The notes under the pieces are model-generated. The model searched no databases. It had not been told where the DNA came from and saw only the letters and a list, made by a program, of their open reading frames with translations. Below are positions 1 through 8,273 of a DNA stretch of 17,312 bases, in pieces (positions within the stretch are counted from its first letter, which is position 1; each line of letters begins with the position of its first letter). Origin of the DNA: Jaenimonas drosophilae (lineage: Eukaryota; Euglenozoa; Kinetoplastea; Trypanosomatida; Trypanosomatidae); the NCBI GenBank assembly GCA_030849065.1, contig JASAON010001369.1, forward strand, positions 1 through 17,312, given 5' to 3'. Both the position numbers and the translations under genes were made by a program.

Positions 1-305
1 GCGAGAAGCATCTGCTGGCCAACATCGGTAAGAGCTCCACATGGATAGGTGGAGCCGCAGATGAAGGTGGTGTTTGCTGACGGAGTCGGGTTTCGTGCAC
101 CGTGGCGATGTGTGATTTGCGCGAGACGCACAACGAAGCGCTCAGGGGAAGTGGATGACTGGGCGGAGACCCCAAGTGCCACCGCAACTGCAGCAATGAG
201 AACGACGAGACGTCCGAGGGCTAAGGGGCCGCTGGCGAAGAAGGATGAACCGACCGCATATGGCGATTGGGTGAGGAGTTGCAAGTGAACCTGAGAGGCG
301 GGCAT
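1..305 (-). CDS. Histidine acid phosphatase, N-terminal part (gene runs off the left edge)
   Basis: Read on the minus strand from an ATG at 305-303, an open frame of 101 codons runs off the window with no stop. The protein has a 31-residue leader, then a hydrophobic core at about residues 32-48 (signal peptide or signal anchor). The histidine-acid-phosphatase signature RHGARNP follows at residues 67-73; in this family its His is phosphorylated during catalysis and its Arg residues bind phosphate. The following stretch (CGSTYPCGALTDVGQQMLL) closely matches residues 53-71 of the neighbouring two-domain phosphatase, so the two are tandem paralogues. Unlike that neighbour, this copy keeps the canonical Pro of RHGxRxP. 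The leader before the hydrophobic core is long for a signal peptide, but there is no other in-frame ATG before the domain. It probably acts in the secretory/endosomal lumen or at the surface. Only the start is visible, so the HD dyad and C-terminal anchor cannot be judged. Confidence 0.87.
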   Translation of the reverse strand, partial: MPASQVHLQLLTQSPYAVGSSFFASGPLALGRLVVLIAAVAVALGVSAQSSTSPERFVVRLAQITHRHGARNPTPSANTTFICGSTYPCGALTDVGQQMLL

Positions 306-1219
306 GTGTACACGAAGGAAGGTGTCAGCGTTGGATTTGGCAGGAGTGAGAGGACTTGAGTGCGATATGTCCACGAGGGACTATGAGGGGGCAAAAAAAA
401 GAATGAAGTGAGAGAGACAAGGGTGTGTGTGTGTGTGGTGCAGCAGTGTTGTATGCAGTTGGTGTCGCTTGTCACCTTCTACCCACTTACTGAGGGTGTG
501 TGTCGTGGGAGGGGACGAGTTTGTGGGGATTGAGACACGAAAGAGAGTTTGAACTAGTAAGTACGAGGCGGTGGATGGTATACGGGGTTCAGCATGGTAC
601 GTGTGTGCCTGTGTATGTTTGCCGTGATGCGTCTACCTCCATCTGCCTGGCCTGTTACATATCATCCACACGCAAGGTGCGACTCTCCAAGCACCTCGCT
701 TTCTCACTTGTGTGTGTGCTCGTCTATAAGACGATGACAGACTGACAATGTGTGGTCAGCGAGGGATGCCCCACGAAAGGCCTGTATCGCTCACAGAGGA
801 GATATCCGAAGAAGAAGAAAACAGAAAAAGAACATGAATGGACGAAGGCTTAAACAGAGGAGAGTTGGGCCTCTCCTCACCACTGCCATGTTTTAGTGTG
901 TCCTCGACGATGTCTGTCCATCCATCCATCCCCCCCTCTTTCCCCTCAAAACACATGCATTCTCGTGGCGGTATGGGCGTGGGTATGCAGGGAGGTGCGA
1001 TGGTGGTGATGATGACAGGGCATCTGTGTGGTGGTATCGCTACGTGATAAGCGTGCGGGCGTCAAGACTGACAGTGATGCCGCCGCCGCTGACATGAGCA
1101 ATGAGGGATGCGAACGTGTTGCATGGTGGTGACGCCACAAAGAGGGACGATAAAACGAAGAAGAAGAAAAGTTAGAACACATGGCCAGGCTGTTCATCTA
1201 CGTGCAATCCGGGTCTGCC
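306..1219. other. Intergenic region between the two acid phosphatase genes
   Basis: No convincing gene in these 914 bases. In sense order they should hold the 3' UTR of the two-domain phosphatase and the 5' UTR of the partial one. Three separate pyrimidine tracts are visible on the minus strand: about 1172-1147, about 836-790, and about 420-386, the last being the likely acceptor of the downstream gene. A (GT)n run sits at 423-437. The short ORFs here are rich in His, Ser and Thr from repeats and look non-coding. The extra pyrimidine tracts may be unused acceptors or polyadenylation-guiding signals. Confidence 0.6.
381..382 (-). promoter_or_regulatory. Predicted trans-splice acceptor for the partial acid phosphatase
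   Basis: On the sense (minus) strand a pyrimidine-rich tract at about 420-386, including a run of eight T, is followed by the AG at 382-381, giving a 5' UTR of about 75 bases. This is the layout of kinetoplastid spliced-leader acceptors. Inferred from sequence only. Confidence 0.6.
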
Positions 1220-4057
1220 TTACTTCTTGGCGATGGCCACACCAACAGAGACGCCGGTGTTGACGCCCTCAACGAGTGCGCGCGCCACCTTGCGACGCTG
1301 TGTGGCGTGGTGCATCTTGAGGGGCACCGCAACTGGCTTCAGCTGACTGACTGGAGCGGGGGTTGTGGTAGTGGAGGTGGTGGTCGTCGTGGTGGTGGTG
1401 GTGCTTGTGCTCATGGGGTAGCACTGCAGGTTCACGGCGCTCAGCCAGAAGTCAGCAGGGCAGGCGGAGGCAGGGCAGGAGCTGCGGTACTGACGGCAGA
1501 GACCCTCCACAGGCTCATTGCTGCTGGCCGAGGCTGGGCAGCCGAGACCGCTGGTCTGGCTCGCATCGACAGCGCAGAAGCCGTTGGGGGAGGTTGGGCC
1601 CGTGGCGTCAATGTAGCGCGTGAAGTCCGCCAGGGGGCAGATGTTCTTGTCCGCCACGTAGGTGGTGCCGGTGGAGTCGGTGCAGTGCAGGGTGAAGTCC
1701 ACCAGGCCGTAGGTGGAGGTTGAGCTGCCAGCCGTCACCTGTGGCGCGCCACGCACCACACGGACGTGGTAGGAGCTGTCTCCGGTGTCCTTGAGGAGCT
1801 CCACGAGGTAGGACTCTGCGTAGGCAGGGAGCATACCGCTGCGCTGCTGGTCGCCCAGGGTGGCGGCGAAGACGTCCATCAGGCCTTCTTGTGCGCTGTA
1901 TTCGAAGATGCTGTAGGTTGGGGCAACGAGGTGGGCTTGGATGTTGCTCAGGAGCTGCTGGGCAAGGGTCTGGCCGAGAGAGCCCTGCTCCACGTCAAGG
2001 GGAACCGAGGTATTGTAGGAGTAGAGGAAGTAGTTCATCTGGAGCTGCACATCGGCCAAGGAGGTGGCGGCGGACTGGAGGTTAGGCATACCGGCGAGCT
2101 GACCGTTGGCCTCGTAGGAGACGGCGATTTGGTACACCTGCAGTGCGCACTGGTAGCGCAGCGCCTCGTTGCTGCAAAAGTCGGCGATGCCAGCCTCAGC
2201 AGCTGCCGCCTGGATGTCCGCCCATGACATGCTGGCGTCCACCACTGGGTTGAGGAGGGTGGCAAACTCATCGGTCGTCGTGAGACCATTCTTGAGGAAG
2301 ACAGGTGGCAGGGCATCGGCGTTAAGGAGGAAGTCGGTGATGATGTTGTCGTTGGTGTAGATGATCGGGTAGAAATTCTGGTGGTTGGGGAAGAGGCCAG
2401 CAAGGAAGGCTGTGGCGCTCTGCATCGCACTGCCCACACCAACGGATCGGGAATAGACCAAGGAGCTGTTGTACTGGTTAGATACCATCGGCTGACGTAC
2501 CATGCGCAGGTTATTGAGGCGCGCTTGCACAAACTCTCCCATGCCGAGCATCATATCCATGCCCGTCTCGGTGAGCTCGCCGCACTGATAGCCCTCCCCG
2601 CATACCTGGGCACTGTTGGTGATGACGTTGCCAGCGTTGATGATCGGGGTGGTGGCGCCGTTGCGGTGAATGACTTGGGTGAGGACGGTGTCGTAGTCGC
2701 CCGTGTTGGAATTAAGGGAGTAGCACTCGCTGTCCACGGCACTGAGGACGCTTCCGGCGGGGCAGGAGAAGGCGGGGCAGATGGTTCGGTACAGTGCGCA
2801 GTAGTGCGGGAGGGGCATGTTGGTGCGCGTGGGGCAGTCCATCATGTTGTACTGCGTCTGGTTCACCACACAGTAGCCATCGGTCTGGGTGGGCATGTTG
2901 TAGGCGATGAAGCGGGCGAGGTCCTCGTAGGGGCAGATGTTGTCCTCCGCAATGTAGATGGTCTGGTCCGCCCGCATGCAGTGCTGCGCAAAGGGCCACT
3001 GCATGAATTGGTAGGTGCGGCCATCGGCATTCTGGGTGGGCCATCCGCGGAGCACACGCACGTAGTAGGTGTTGTTGGTCGTGTCCTCAATAAGCTCCAC
3101 CATCATCGTCACGGCAAACTGCGGCAGCATGGTCAGGTTGCCCTGATCGCCAAAGGTGATGCCAAGAGGTGCGATGGTGGTGTCATGGGCGCTGTACTCG
3201 TACATCTTGAAGGTGGGCTCCACAAAGTAGGCCTCCATGTTCTCAATCATCTTGGCAGCCAGGAACTGACCGCTGCTGCCCTCGGTGCGCTCCAGAGCGT
3301 TGTCTGGGTTCCATCCAAAGACGAAGCGGAACCACTCCGTCCACATCAGATCCAGGCGGGGCTGGGCAGCCTTCAACAGTGGCTTATCATCAAGCCAGCC
3401 AGAGGCGTTGAAGGAGGCGGTGATGTCGTAGAGGGTCGAGGCACAGTCATTAAATCGGAGGCTGTAGTTGGTGCAAAGAGATGGGATGTAGGCCTCAATG
3501 GCGAGGGCCTGAAGCTCCTCCCAGGTGAAGTACATATCCACGTAGGGTTGCAGGGCGAGCTCCATGCCCTCGGTGTCCACGTAGCGCTTGAGGAAGATGA
3601 CGGGGTTGGGGTCCGTCACGCCGAGGAGGTCCGTTGTCATGTTCACGGTGTACACCACGGGGAAGTAGTCCGTCGAGTTGGGGAAGAGTCCGTGGAGGAA
3701 GGAGGTGGAGCTCTGCAGGGTGCGCTCCGTTGAGGTGGAGCGGGAGTACACCATGGAGGCGTTGTAGCTCTCCGTGGCGAAGAAGGGCACCGGGCCAACA
3801 ATGGCGGGGTCGTTGTAGCGTTTACGCATGTACTCACCCGTGTTGAGGAGCATCTGCTGCCCCACGTTGGTCAAATCGCCGCAGGGATAGAGAGTTCCGC
3901 AGATCTCAGTGACGTTAAAAGAAGAAAACGCATTTCGTGCTCCATGACGATGGGCGATTTGTACCATGCGCACCACCATCGATGCATCATCGGCCGATAC
4001 GGTGGAGATGCTCACGAGGAGCACCGTCAGTGCCACCAAAGTCCACGTAAACTTCAT
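1220..4057 (-). CDS. Tandem two-domain histidine acid phosphatase, second domain catalytically degenerate
   Basis: 945 residues: a signal peptide at about 1-22, then two homologous domains at about 26-449 and 454-881. Domain 1 carries the acid phosphatase residues: RHGAR at 37-41, the second phosphate-binding Arg in SRSTSTERT (R106, R112) and the HD dyad at 291-292. Domain 2 keeps the fold landmarks (CGEGYQCGELTETG, a second TLGDQ segment), but its motif is RNGAT at 465-469, the position of R112 is Ser543, and HD is replaced by Gln-Glu at 723-724. Each domain ends in the same cysteine module, of the form CxxYRxxCPxxxCPxxxxLSAVxxxCY. Many N-X-S/T sites fit a glycosylated lumenal or secreted protein. 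A Thr stalk (about 884-899) and a short basic tail close the protein; I see no clear transmembrane helix, unlike typical kinetoplastid membrane-bound acid phosphatases. Domain 1 has Ala where RHGxRxP has Pro. The start is the first Met and begins the signal peptide. Confidence 0.94.
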   Translation of the reverse strand: MKFTWTLVALTVLLVSISTVSADDASMVVRMVQIAHRHGARNAFSSFNVTEICGTLYPCGDLTNVGQQMLLNTGEYMRKRYNDPAIVGPVPFFATESYNASMVYSRSTSTERTLQSSTSFLHGLFPNSTDYFPVVYTVNMTTDLLGVTDPNPVIFLKRYVDTEGMELALQPYVDMYFTWEELQALAIEAYIPSLCTNYSLRFNDCASTLYDITASFNASGWLDDKPLLKAAQPRLDLMWTEWFRFVFGWNPDNALERTEGSSGQFLAAKMIENMEAYFVEPTFKMYEYSAHDTTIAPLGITFGDQGNLTMLPQFAVTMMVELIEDTTNNTYYVRVLRGWPTQNADGRTYQFMQWPFAQHCMRADQTIYIAEDNICPYEDLARFIAYNMPTQTDGYCVVNQTQYNMMDCPTRTNMPLPHYCALYRTICPAFSCPAGSVLSAVDSECYSLNSNTGDYDTVLTQVIHRNGATTPIINAGNVITNSAQVCGEGYQCGELTETGMDMMLGMGEFVQARLNNLRMVRQPMVSNQYNSSLVYSRSVGVGSAMQSATAFLAGLFPNHQNFYPIIYTNDNIITDFLLNADALPPVFLKNGLTTTDEFATLLNPVVDASMSWADIQAAAAEAGIADFCSNEALRYQCALQVYQIAVSYEANGQLAGMPNLQSAATSLADVQLQMNYFLYSYNTSVPLDVEQGSLGQTLAQQLLSNIQAHLVAPTYSIFEYSAQEGLMDVFAATLGDQQRSGMLPAYAESYLVELLKDTGDSSYHVRVVRGAPQVTAGSSTSTYGLVDFTLHCTDSTGTTYVADKNICPLADFTRYIDATGPTSPNGFCAVDASQTSGLGCPASASSNEPVEGLCRQYRSSCPASACPADFWLSAVNLQCYPMSTSTTTTTTTTTSTTTTPAPVSQLKPVAVPLKMHHATQRRKVARALVEGVNTGVSVGVAIAKK
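1361..1410 (-). repeat. Thr-rich linker encoded by a degenerate ACN trinucleotide repeat
   Basis: The sense strand encodes STSTTTTTTTTTSTTTTPAP near the C terminus of the two-domain phosphatase. The repeat is interrupted at codon level (ACC, ACG and ACA mixed, with Ser codons), so it is an expanded but partly diversified microsatellite. Such Thr stretches usually act as O-glycosylated stalks. Confidence 0.7.
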
Positions 4058-4193
4058 GGATGTTTTTCTGCTCTTGCTTTTGAAGATGAAGTTGTGGAGA
4101 TGCTTGGAAAATATTCAGAATCCTGGTGTACGTGGGTACAGTAGTGGTTTCGTTCGTTAGAGAAGTGGAGTACTTACACTTAAGTAAGAATAC

Positions 4194-4195
4194 CT
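4194..4195 (-). promoter_or_regulatory. Probable trans-splice acceptor for the two-domain acid phosphatase
   Basis: A sense-strand pyrimidine tract at about 4222-4198 runs into GTGTAG, with the AG at 4195-4194. The 5' UTR would be about 137 bases. Other AGs nearer the ATG (for example 4124-4123) have weaker tracts, so this choice is tentative. Confidence 0.45.
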
Positions 4196-4243
4196 ACACA
4201 AGAGAAGTATGAGGGAAAGCGAAGAGATGCGTATTATGATTGC

Positions 4244-4267
4244 GTGTGTGTGTGAGAGAGAGAGAGA
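4244..4267. repeat. Compound (GT)n(GA)n microsatellite
   Basis: A GT run at 4244-4254 passes directly into a GA run to 4267. It lies in the gap between UFD1 and the two-domain phosphatase. Confidence 0.9.
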
Positions 4268-4631
4268 ATCATGGTGTAGATGGACAACAACAACAACATG
4301 CAACGACAGGTTCATGAGTGGCGCCGAGAGCGCGAGAGTGATGGCTGAACGAACCATAGCAGGAGAGACGCAGACGACTTCCATCGGTAGTGAGGGTGAG
4401 TGCGAAGAACATCCCACACATACAACGCACGTAGTTACGAATAAATGGCTGGCGTTTGTATCTGTGGGGCATCCGCCTCCTCCAACCCGCACCGACGCTA
4501 CGGTTTTTCGCAGAAGCACCAACAGACATTCACTGGCGCTGCCAGCGACTCCTCCTCACTCAGCGAACACACATCACCTGAGGAGGACGGAGGATCTGAA
4601 CCACCAGCTTAGCAATGTGTGTGTGCCATCA

Positions 4632-5495
4632 TCATCTCCCGCGCAACGCAGCTAGTCGCTTGGCCCGAATGAGATCCATGTCCGTCTCCGAAATTTGCCG
4701 CCGGCCGGTGGAGCTCACCTCGCCACCACCCATGCTACGTCCCTCACCGCCAAATGCAACGAAGGAGGAGGTGGCGGGTGCCTCTGCCGTGGTTGAGACG
4801 TCGGGAGCTGTGGCGCCATCCAGAGTAGGTGGGGTGAAGGCTGACGTATTGAAGTGGATCCCACTTGCTCCCCCAATGACGTTGGCCCCTGATGTTGTTG
4901 CAGCCGCGCTCTTCACCGGTGATGGTGGCATGTCGAGAGGTCTGCCAAACTCCAGCTTGAGCTCCGTCGCCTTGGCATCGGCGCGTGCGGTGAGGGCGGC
5001 GTCAATCGGCTTCATGGAGGCATCGTAGAGCTCCTCCACATTCATAATGAAGAGCCGGCCAACGTGCGAAATGGCAATGGCACTCCCCTTGAAGAGTACG
5101 GGGTAGTTGGCCAGCTGCTCCTCGAGCACACGGCGTGGGTCACTGAGCTTGATGAAGTCGGAAAGGTGTGGCTGAAGACGCACAAGCCCCGCCGCGCGGA
5201 GGCTGCAGGTTTCCACCACCACAGACTTTGGTGCGCTCTGCATGTGGGCATACATCCAATCTGGCATCACCACCGTGCCCATCTCCGCAGTGAAGTCGAG
5301 AACCGCGGCGAAAATGGGAGAACCTCGTTTGGATGTTATTTTGAATTGCAGCGGGTACACCATGCGGAGTGGGGCGATGGCGTCGAGCACCATCGCCGGC
5401 AACGACACACGTCCCGTGGCGTTGAGCTCGGGACGGGACACGGACGAGGCACTCTTTGGAAACAGATTGACGGAGAATACATCCACCTGCGCCAT
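4632..5495 (-). CDS. UFD1: UFD1, ubiquitin-fusion-degradation protein 1 (Cdc48/p97 cofactor)
   Basis: 287 residues from the ATG at 5495-5493, close to the roughly 300 usual for the family. UFD1 pairs with NPL4 to link the AAA ATPase Cdc48/p97 to ubiquitylated substrates, for example in ER-associated degradation. The double-psi-barrel region spans about residues 20-160, with the family landmarks YPLQFKI (47-53), a VLDFTAEMGTVVMPDWM segment (65-81), VRLQPHLSDFIKLSDPR (105-121) and the CLTTGDVIAI-like segment VLFKGSAIAI. A Pro/Ser/Thr-rich linker leads to the SHP box FVAFGGEGRSMGG at 245-257, the p97-binding motif. The tail is basic. The frame stays open 50 codons further upstream, but a strong pyrimidine tract and AG lie between that ATG and this one and the extra residues do not match UFD1, so the shorter start is preferred. 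Confidence 0.94.
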   Translation of the reverse strand: MAQVDVFSVNLFPKSASSVSRPELNATGRVSLPAMVLDAIAPLRMVYPLQFKITSKRGSPIFAAVLDFTAEMGTVVMPDWMYAHMQSAPKSVVVETCSLRAAGLVRLQPHLSDFIKLSDPRRVLEEQLANYPVLFKGSAIAISHVGRLFIMNVEELYDASMKPIDAALTARADAKATELKLEFGRPLDMPPSPVKSAAATTSGANVIGGASGIHFNTSAFTPPTLDGATAPDVSTTAEAPATSSFVAFGGEGRSMGGGEVSSTGRRQISETDMDLIRAKRLAALRGR

Positions 5496-5520
5496 GCTTC
5501 GTTGTGGGAGCCAATATATT

Positions 5521-5522
5521 CT
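5521..5522 (-). promoter_or_regulatory. Predicted trans-splice acceptor that sets the UFD1 start
   Basis: A sense-strand pyrimidine-rich stretch at about 5570-5524 ends in CGTAG, 25 bases before the chosen ATG. It excludes the more upstream in-frame ATG at 5645 from the mature mRNA. Confidence 0.65.
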
Positions 5523-5706
5523 ACGATGAATGAAGAATGATGATGATCTTGTTGGGAGATGTGAAGACGGTGAATATCCCCGCGTAGCTACTTCCAACAA
5601 CGAAAACAAGATGAAAACAAGAATAGAGATATCATTCTTCATCACTCAGAGATGCTTTGACCAGCGGAAACAGCGATCCCAGCAACCAGATCATGCGAAT
5701 ACAGAT

Positions 5707-5724
5707 TGTGTGTGTGTGTGTGTG
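5707..5724. repeat. (TG)n microsatellite
   Basis: Nine TG units in the gap upstream of UFD1. Comparable runs lie at 423-437, 8243-8271 (as CA) and 11183-11201. Confidence 0.9.
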
Positions 5725-5831
5725 GATGAAGGATTGAAGAGAGAGGAAGGGAGGGGGGGGGCATATGCAGCACACGCAGCCATATGCACTGCCCATAGCG
5801 GGTGAGAGGAGTGGTGAGGTACGGCGCATCG

Positions 5832-7967
5832 TCATCCCCAACATTCATCCGGATTCATCCACACCGTATCAAAAAGCACAGAACGCCGGTAGTCCTTCAG
5901 TGAATCGGGAAGGACCTCACCTTCCTCACCGCGGTAGCTCCACTTGGCGATGAACCAATTCCCACGTCGAGCATCCGCCAGACGAGCATCTACCATCACC
6001 ACCGTGGATTTAATCCTCTCCACGGCGGAGAGAACCACACACGCATCATTATCATCATCATCAGCTGCACACATGTGCGGGTCATGATGGAGCTCCGCGG
6101 CGGTGACGGTTGCGAGACGCTGCCGAAGTGCCTCGACTGCACTACTCACTGACGTGTGGTGGTGGTGGTGGTGGTTGGTGTTGGTGTTGCCCCTCTCGTT
6201 GGGGGCTGTACAGGTGATGAAGCAGATATCCATACGATAGAGTTTGTTGTTGTTGTTGTTGTTGTCAGCGAACTTCTTCTTCGCCATGCTTGCTGGCTGT
6301 CGTGGTTGAAGAAAAAGCGTAGTTGCTGCATCAAAGAGATGCTTACACACATCGGTAATGATGCTTGATGGAGGTGGAAGTGGGAGGGAGAAGACCTCAC
6401 CCACCACATGAGAGGCGGCGCGGTGGCCAACGGTGACAGGGTCGTCGATGCCGTCGCAGACGCACGTATCCATGAAAAAAGCCATGACCTCATCACGTGC
6501 CTCAGCCTCCATCTCCACATTCATCTCTGGAAGAAGAAGGATATTGTACGCGTCAGAGAGTCGCACTACATGCGATGATGATGATGTGTTGTCGTTGATG
6601 GGTGCTCCTCCGACAATGAGGGTGGCCTCCCACGCGCTAAATTTGTGGCGGAGGAGAAGACGACGGTCATCGCACTGATCCACCGTGAAGTCGAGGGCCA
6701 CCGCAACTCTACAGCCGCCAACCGTTGTTGTTGTTGTTGTTGGAATGTAGAACTCATTGAAGCTGTAAGGGGGAGGGGAGCTGTGTTCTACCATGGCAGT
6801 CTGTGCCGCCATGAGGAGGTCTGGGAGGTACTGCTCCACATCACGTTGACGAACGTGGAGCTGAAGAATGTAGGCCACGTGATTCATCATGGCGAAGAAG
6901 GAGATGGCCACAATGGGTGATGGCCCCACCTCCATCTCGAGGTAGCTCTCAAAGATGGTCGTTGCGACGTTGTTGGCGAGGGTCTTGACGAGGACGTTGG
7001 TGTACGTGCGGCAGGCGTTGGCACGATCGAGCACACGGTCCACCGATCGACGGACGTAGCCCTCCACATCCATGACGGAGCGATGAGACGCGGAGGTGAC
7101 TTCCTCCATGGATAGCGAAATGCTCACACCGGTGTGGCGGTGCTCGTACATGCGCGTGGAGAGGGGGAAAGAGAGGTGCTGGCCCACGCATATGTAGTCG
7201 GGATGCAGCTGCATGCGCATATTGCCCATCTGAACCCATGCTGATCGCGGAAGAGCATCGCCGCACCCACGTTGAGGAGGTGGCGGGGCGACGCGTGAGA
7301 TGGGAAGTTGGCTGCGTGCATCATGACTGGTGTGGGGCTCAATGGGAGATGGAGCGGGGCTTGCGTCGCGCATGGCCACCACCACGTTTGATGTAGCATC
7401 ATCACCAACACATGCTTCTCTGTCTGAGCTCCGATGTTGATGCATCCGTGCGGATGATCTACTCGGAGTAGCAGCAGATGCCTCCTCTACCAATGTGATT
7501 GCTGCTGCTACACCCTCCCGACTCCGTCGCTGCTCCGCAGATGAGCGGTGCGCGCTCCTCCTTGCCGGAGTGGAGCTCCCCCTCTCCCCTTTCGTGAGCG
7601 GCTGCCGTACGCTCGCGAGGGGGCTCGACGAGGTGGACGACGGCTGTGTTGTGAGGCTGTGTTGCCGCATCACGGCGGCACAGAGGCCACGCGTCTTGGC
7701 CTTCATCATCGTTGCCCAATGCGCGAGGAACCTCATCACCATTTGCATCGATGCCACCGTGGATGGAGCATAGGTGCGCTGCACAGCACCACACCACTGA
7801 AGAAGCTGTGAGAGTTTCTGCTGCATCTTCTTCATGAGGTCGTCATGGCCCGGTTGAGCGTACCAACTCGAGAAGCTGGAGCACATGATGATCATCACCA
7901 CGATGCTGAAGGGGATGCCCCACATGCGCCCACGTTCATCCATCAACGCCGCCGCTCCTCCTGCCAT
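5832..7967 (-). CDS. Unrecognised 711-residue protein with an N-terminal membrane anchor
   Basis: I do not recognise this protein. It starts with a short hydrophilic head and one hydrophobic segment at about residues 16-36 (GIPFSIVVMIIMCSSF), which would be a signal anchor. A Ser/Arg-rich low-complexity region follows to about residue 250. The remaining 450 or so residues look folded, with an alternation of amphipathic and hydrophobic stretches such as EVGPSPIVAISFFAMMNHVA. Runs of Thr (about 409-415), Asn (about 568-573) and His (about 597-602) interrupt that part, each encoded by a trinucleotide repeat. The C terminus reads SVLFDTVWMNPDECWG. The frame extends 32 codons upstream, but a very strong pyrimidine tract and TAG lie between the two ATGs, so the downstream ATG is used. 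The long open frame, codon pattern and clean acceptor argue for a real gene. Confidence 0.8.
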   Translation of the reverse strand: MAGGAAALMDERGRMWGIPFSIVVMIIMCSSFSSWYAQPGHDDLMKKMQQKLSQLLQWCGAVQRTYAPSTVASMQMVMRFLAHWATMMKAKTRGLCAAVMRQHSLTTQPSSTSSSPLASVRQPLTKGERGSSTPARRSAHRSSAEQRRSREGVAAAITLVEEASAATPSRSSARMHQHRSSDREACVGDDATSNVVVAMRDASPAPSPIEPHTSHDARSQLPISRVAPPPPQRGCGDALPRSAWVQMGNMRMQLHPDYICVGQHLSFPLSTRMYEHRHTGVSISLSMEEVTSASHRSVMDVEGYVRRSVDRVLDRANACRTYTNVLVKTLANNVATTIFESYLEMEVGPSPIVAISFFAMMNHVAYILQLHVRQRDVEQYLPDLLMAAQTAMVEHSSPPPYSFNEFYIPTTTTTTVGGCRVAVALDFTVDQCDDRRLLLRHKFSAWEATLIVGGAPINDNTSSSSHVVRLSDAYNILLLPEMNVEMEAEARDEVMAFFMDTCVCDGIDDPVTVGHRAASHVVGEVFSLPLPPPSSIITDVCKHLFDAATTLFLQPRQPASMAKKKFADNNNNNNKLYRMDICFITCTAPNERGNTNTNHHHHHHTSVSSAVEALRQRLATVTAAELHHDPHMCAADDDDNDACVVLSAVERIKSTVVMVDARLADARRGNWFIAKWSYRGEEGEVLPDSLKDYRRSVLFDTVWMNPDECWG

Positions 7968-8273
7968 GATGTGGATGAGGAGGAGATGATGAGGGGCTAC
8001 AAGAAAAGAAGAAGAGAAAGAAGAAAAAAAAACAGAAGAAATATTCATGTTTTCCTTCAGCAAGACACGTACTCTGTTCGTTTAGTGGATGGATGGAGCA
8101 CCGCTCTTCATCCACGTTGTGATCCCGCACGCGGTCGGAGAGCTCCCATCTTATTAGGTGCTGCATGCAGCAATCATTACGCGACTTCGAGAAACAAGGC
8201 ATCTTACACGTACGTCCATATTCATCATGTGTGCTGACGGAGCACACAGACACACATACACACACACACACTT
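7968..8273. other. Intergenic region between ESF1 and the 711-residue protein
   Basis: 306 bases. A (TG)n microsatellite on the sense strand (CA on the plus strand, 8243-8271) begins almost directly after the ESF1 stop codon. The rest leads to the long pyrimidine tract and acceptor of the next gene. No gene is seen. Confidence 0.65.
7997..7998 (-). promoter_or_regulatory. Predicted trans-splice acceptor for the 711-residue protein
   Basis: The strongest acceptor in the window. The sense strand has about 45 bases of almost pure pyrimidine (about 8048-8001) followed by TTGTAG, 30 bases before the ATG at 7967. Confidence 0.75.

Larger units (their letters stand above)
4058..4631. other. Intergenic region between UFD1 and the two-domain phosphatase
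   Basis: 574 bases with no supported gene. It holds a compound (GT)n(GA)n microsatellite at 4244-4267, an ACA trinucleotide run near 4286-4300, and the probable trans-splice acceptor near 4195. Open frames on both strands here are low-complexity and resemble nothing I recognise. Confidence 0.6.
5496..5831. other. Intergenic region upstream of UFD1
   Basis: 336 bases. In sense order: the end of the preceding gene, a C9 run (G9 on the plus strand at 5753-5761), a (CA)n run (TG on the plus strand at 5707-5724), then the pyrimidine tract and acceptor of UFD1. No gene is seen; the small ORFs here are repeat-driven. Confidence 0.65.

Noticed and set aside
946..1197. 83-codon minus-strand ORF after the phosphatase stop
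   Set aside because: Ser/His-rich translation of repeats in the presumed 3' UTR; no family match.
2381..3733. 450-codon open frame on the plus strand, opposite the two-domain phosphatase
   Set aside because: It is the mirror of a confident gene; its sequence is rich in Val, Gly and His from reverse-read codons and matches no family.
4157..4655. Open frames on both strands in the gap between UFD1 and the phosphatase
   Set aside because: Low-complexity translation of GT, GA and ACA repeats; they overlap each other and the presumed UTRs.
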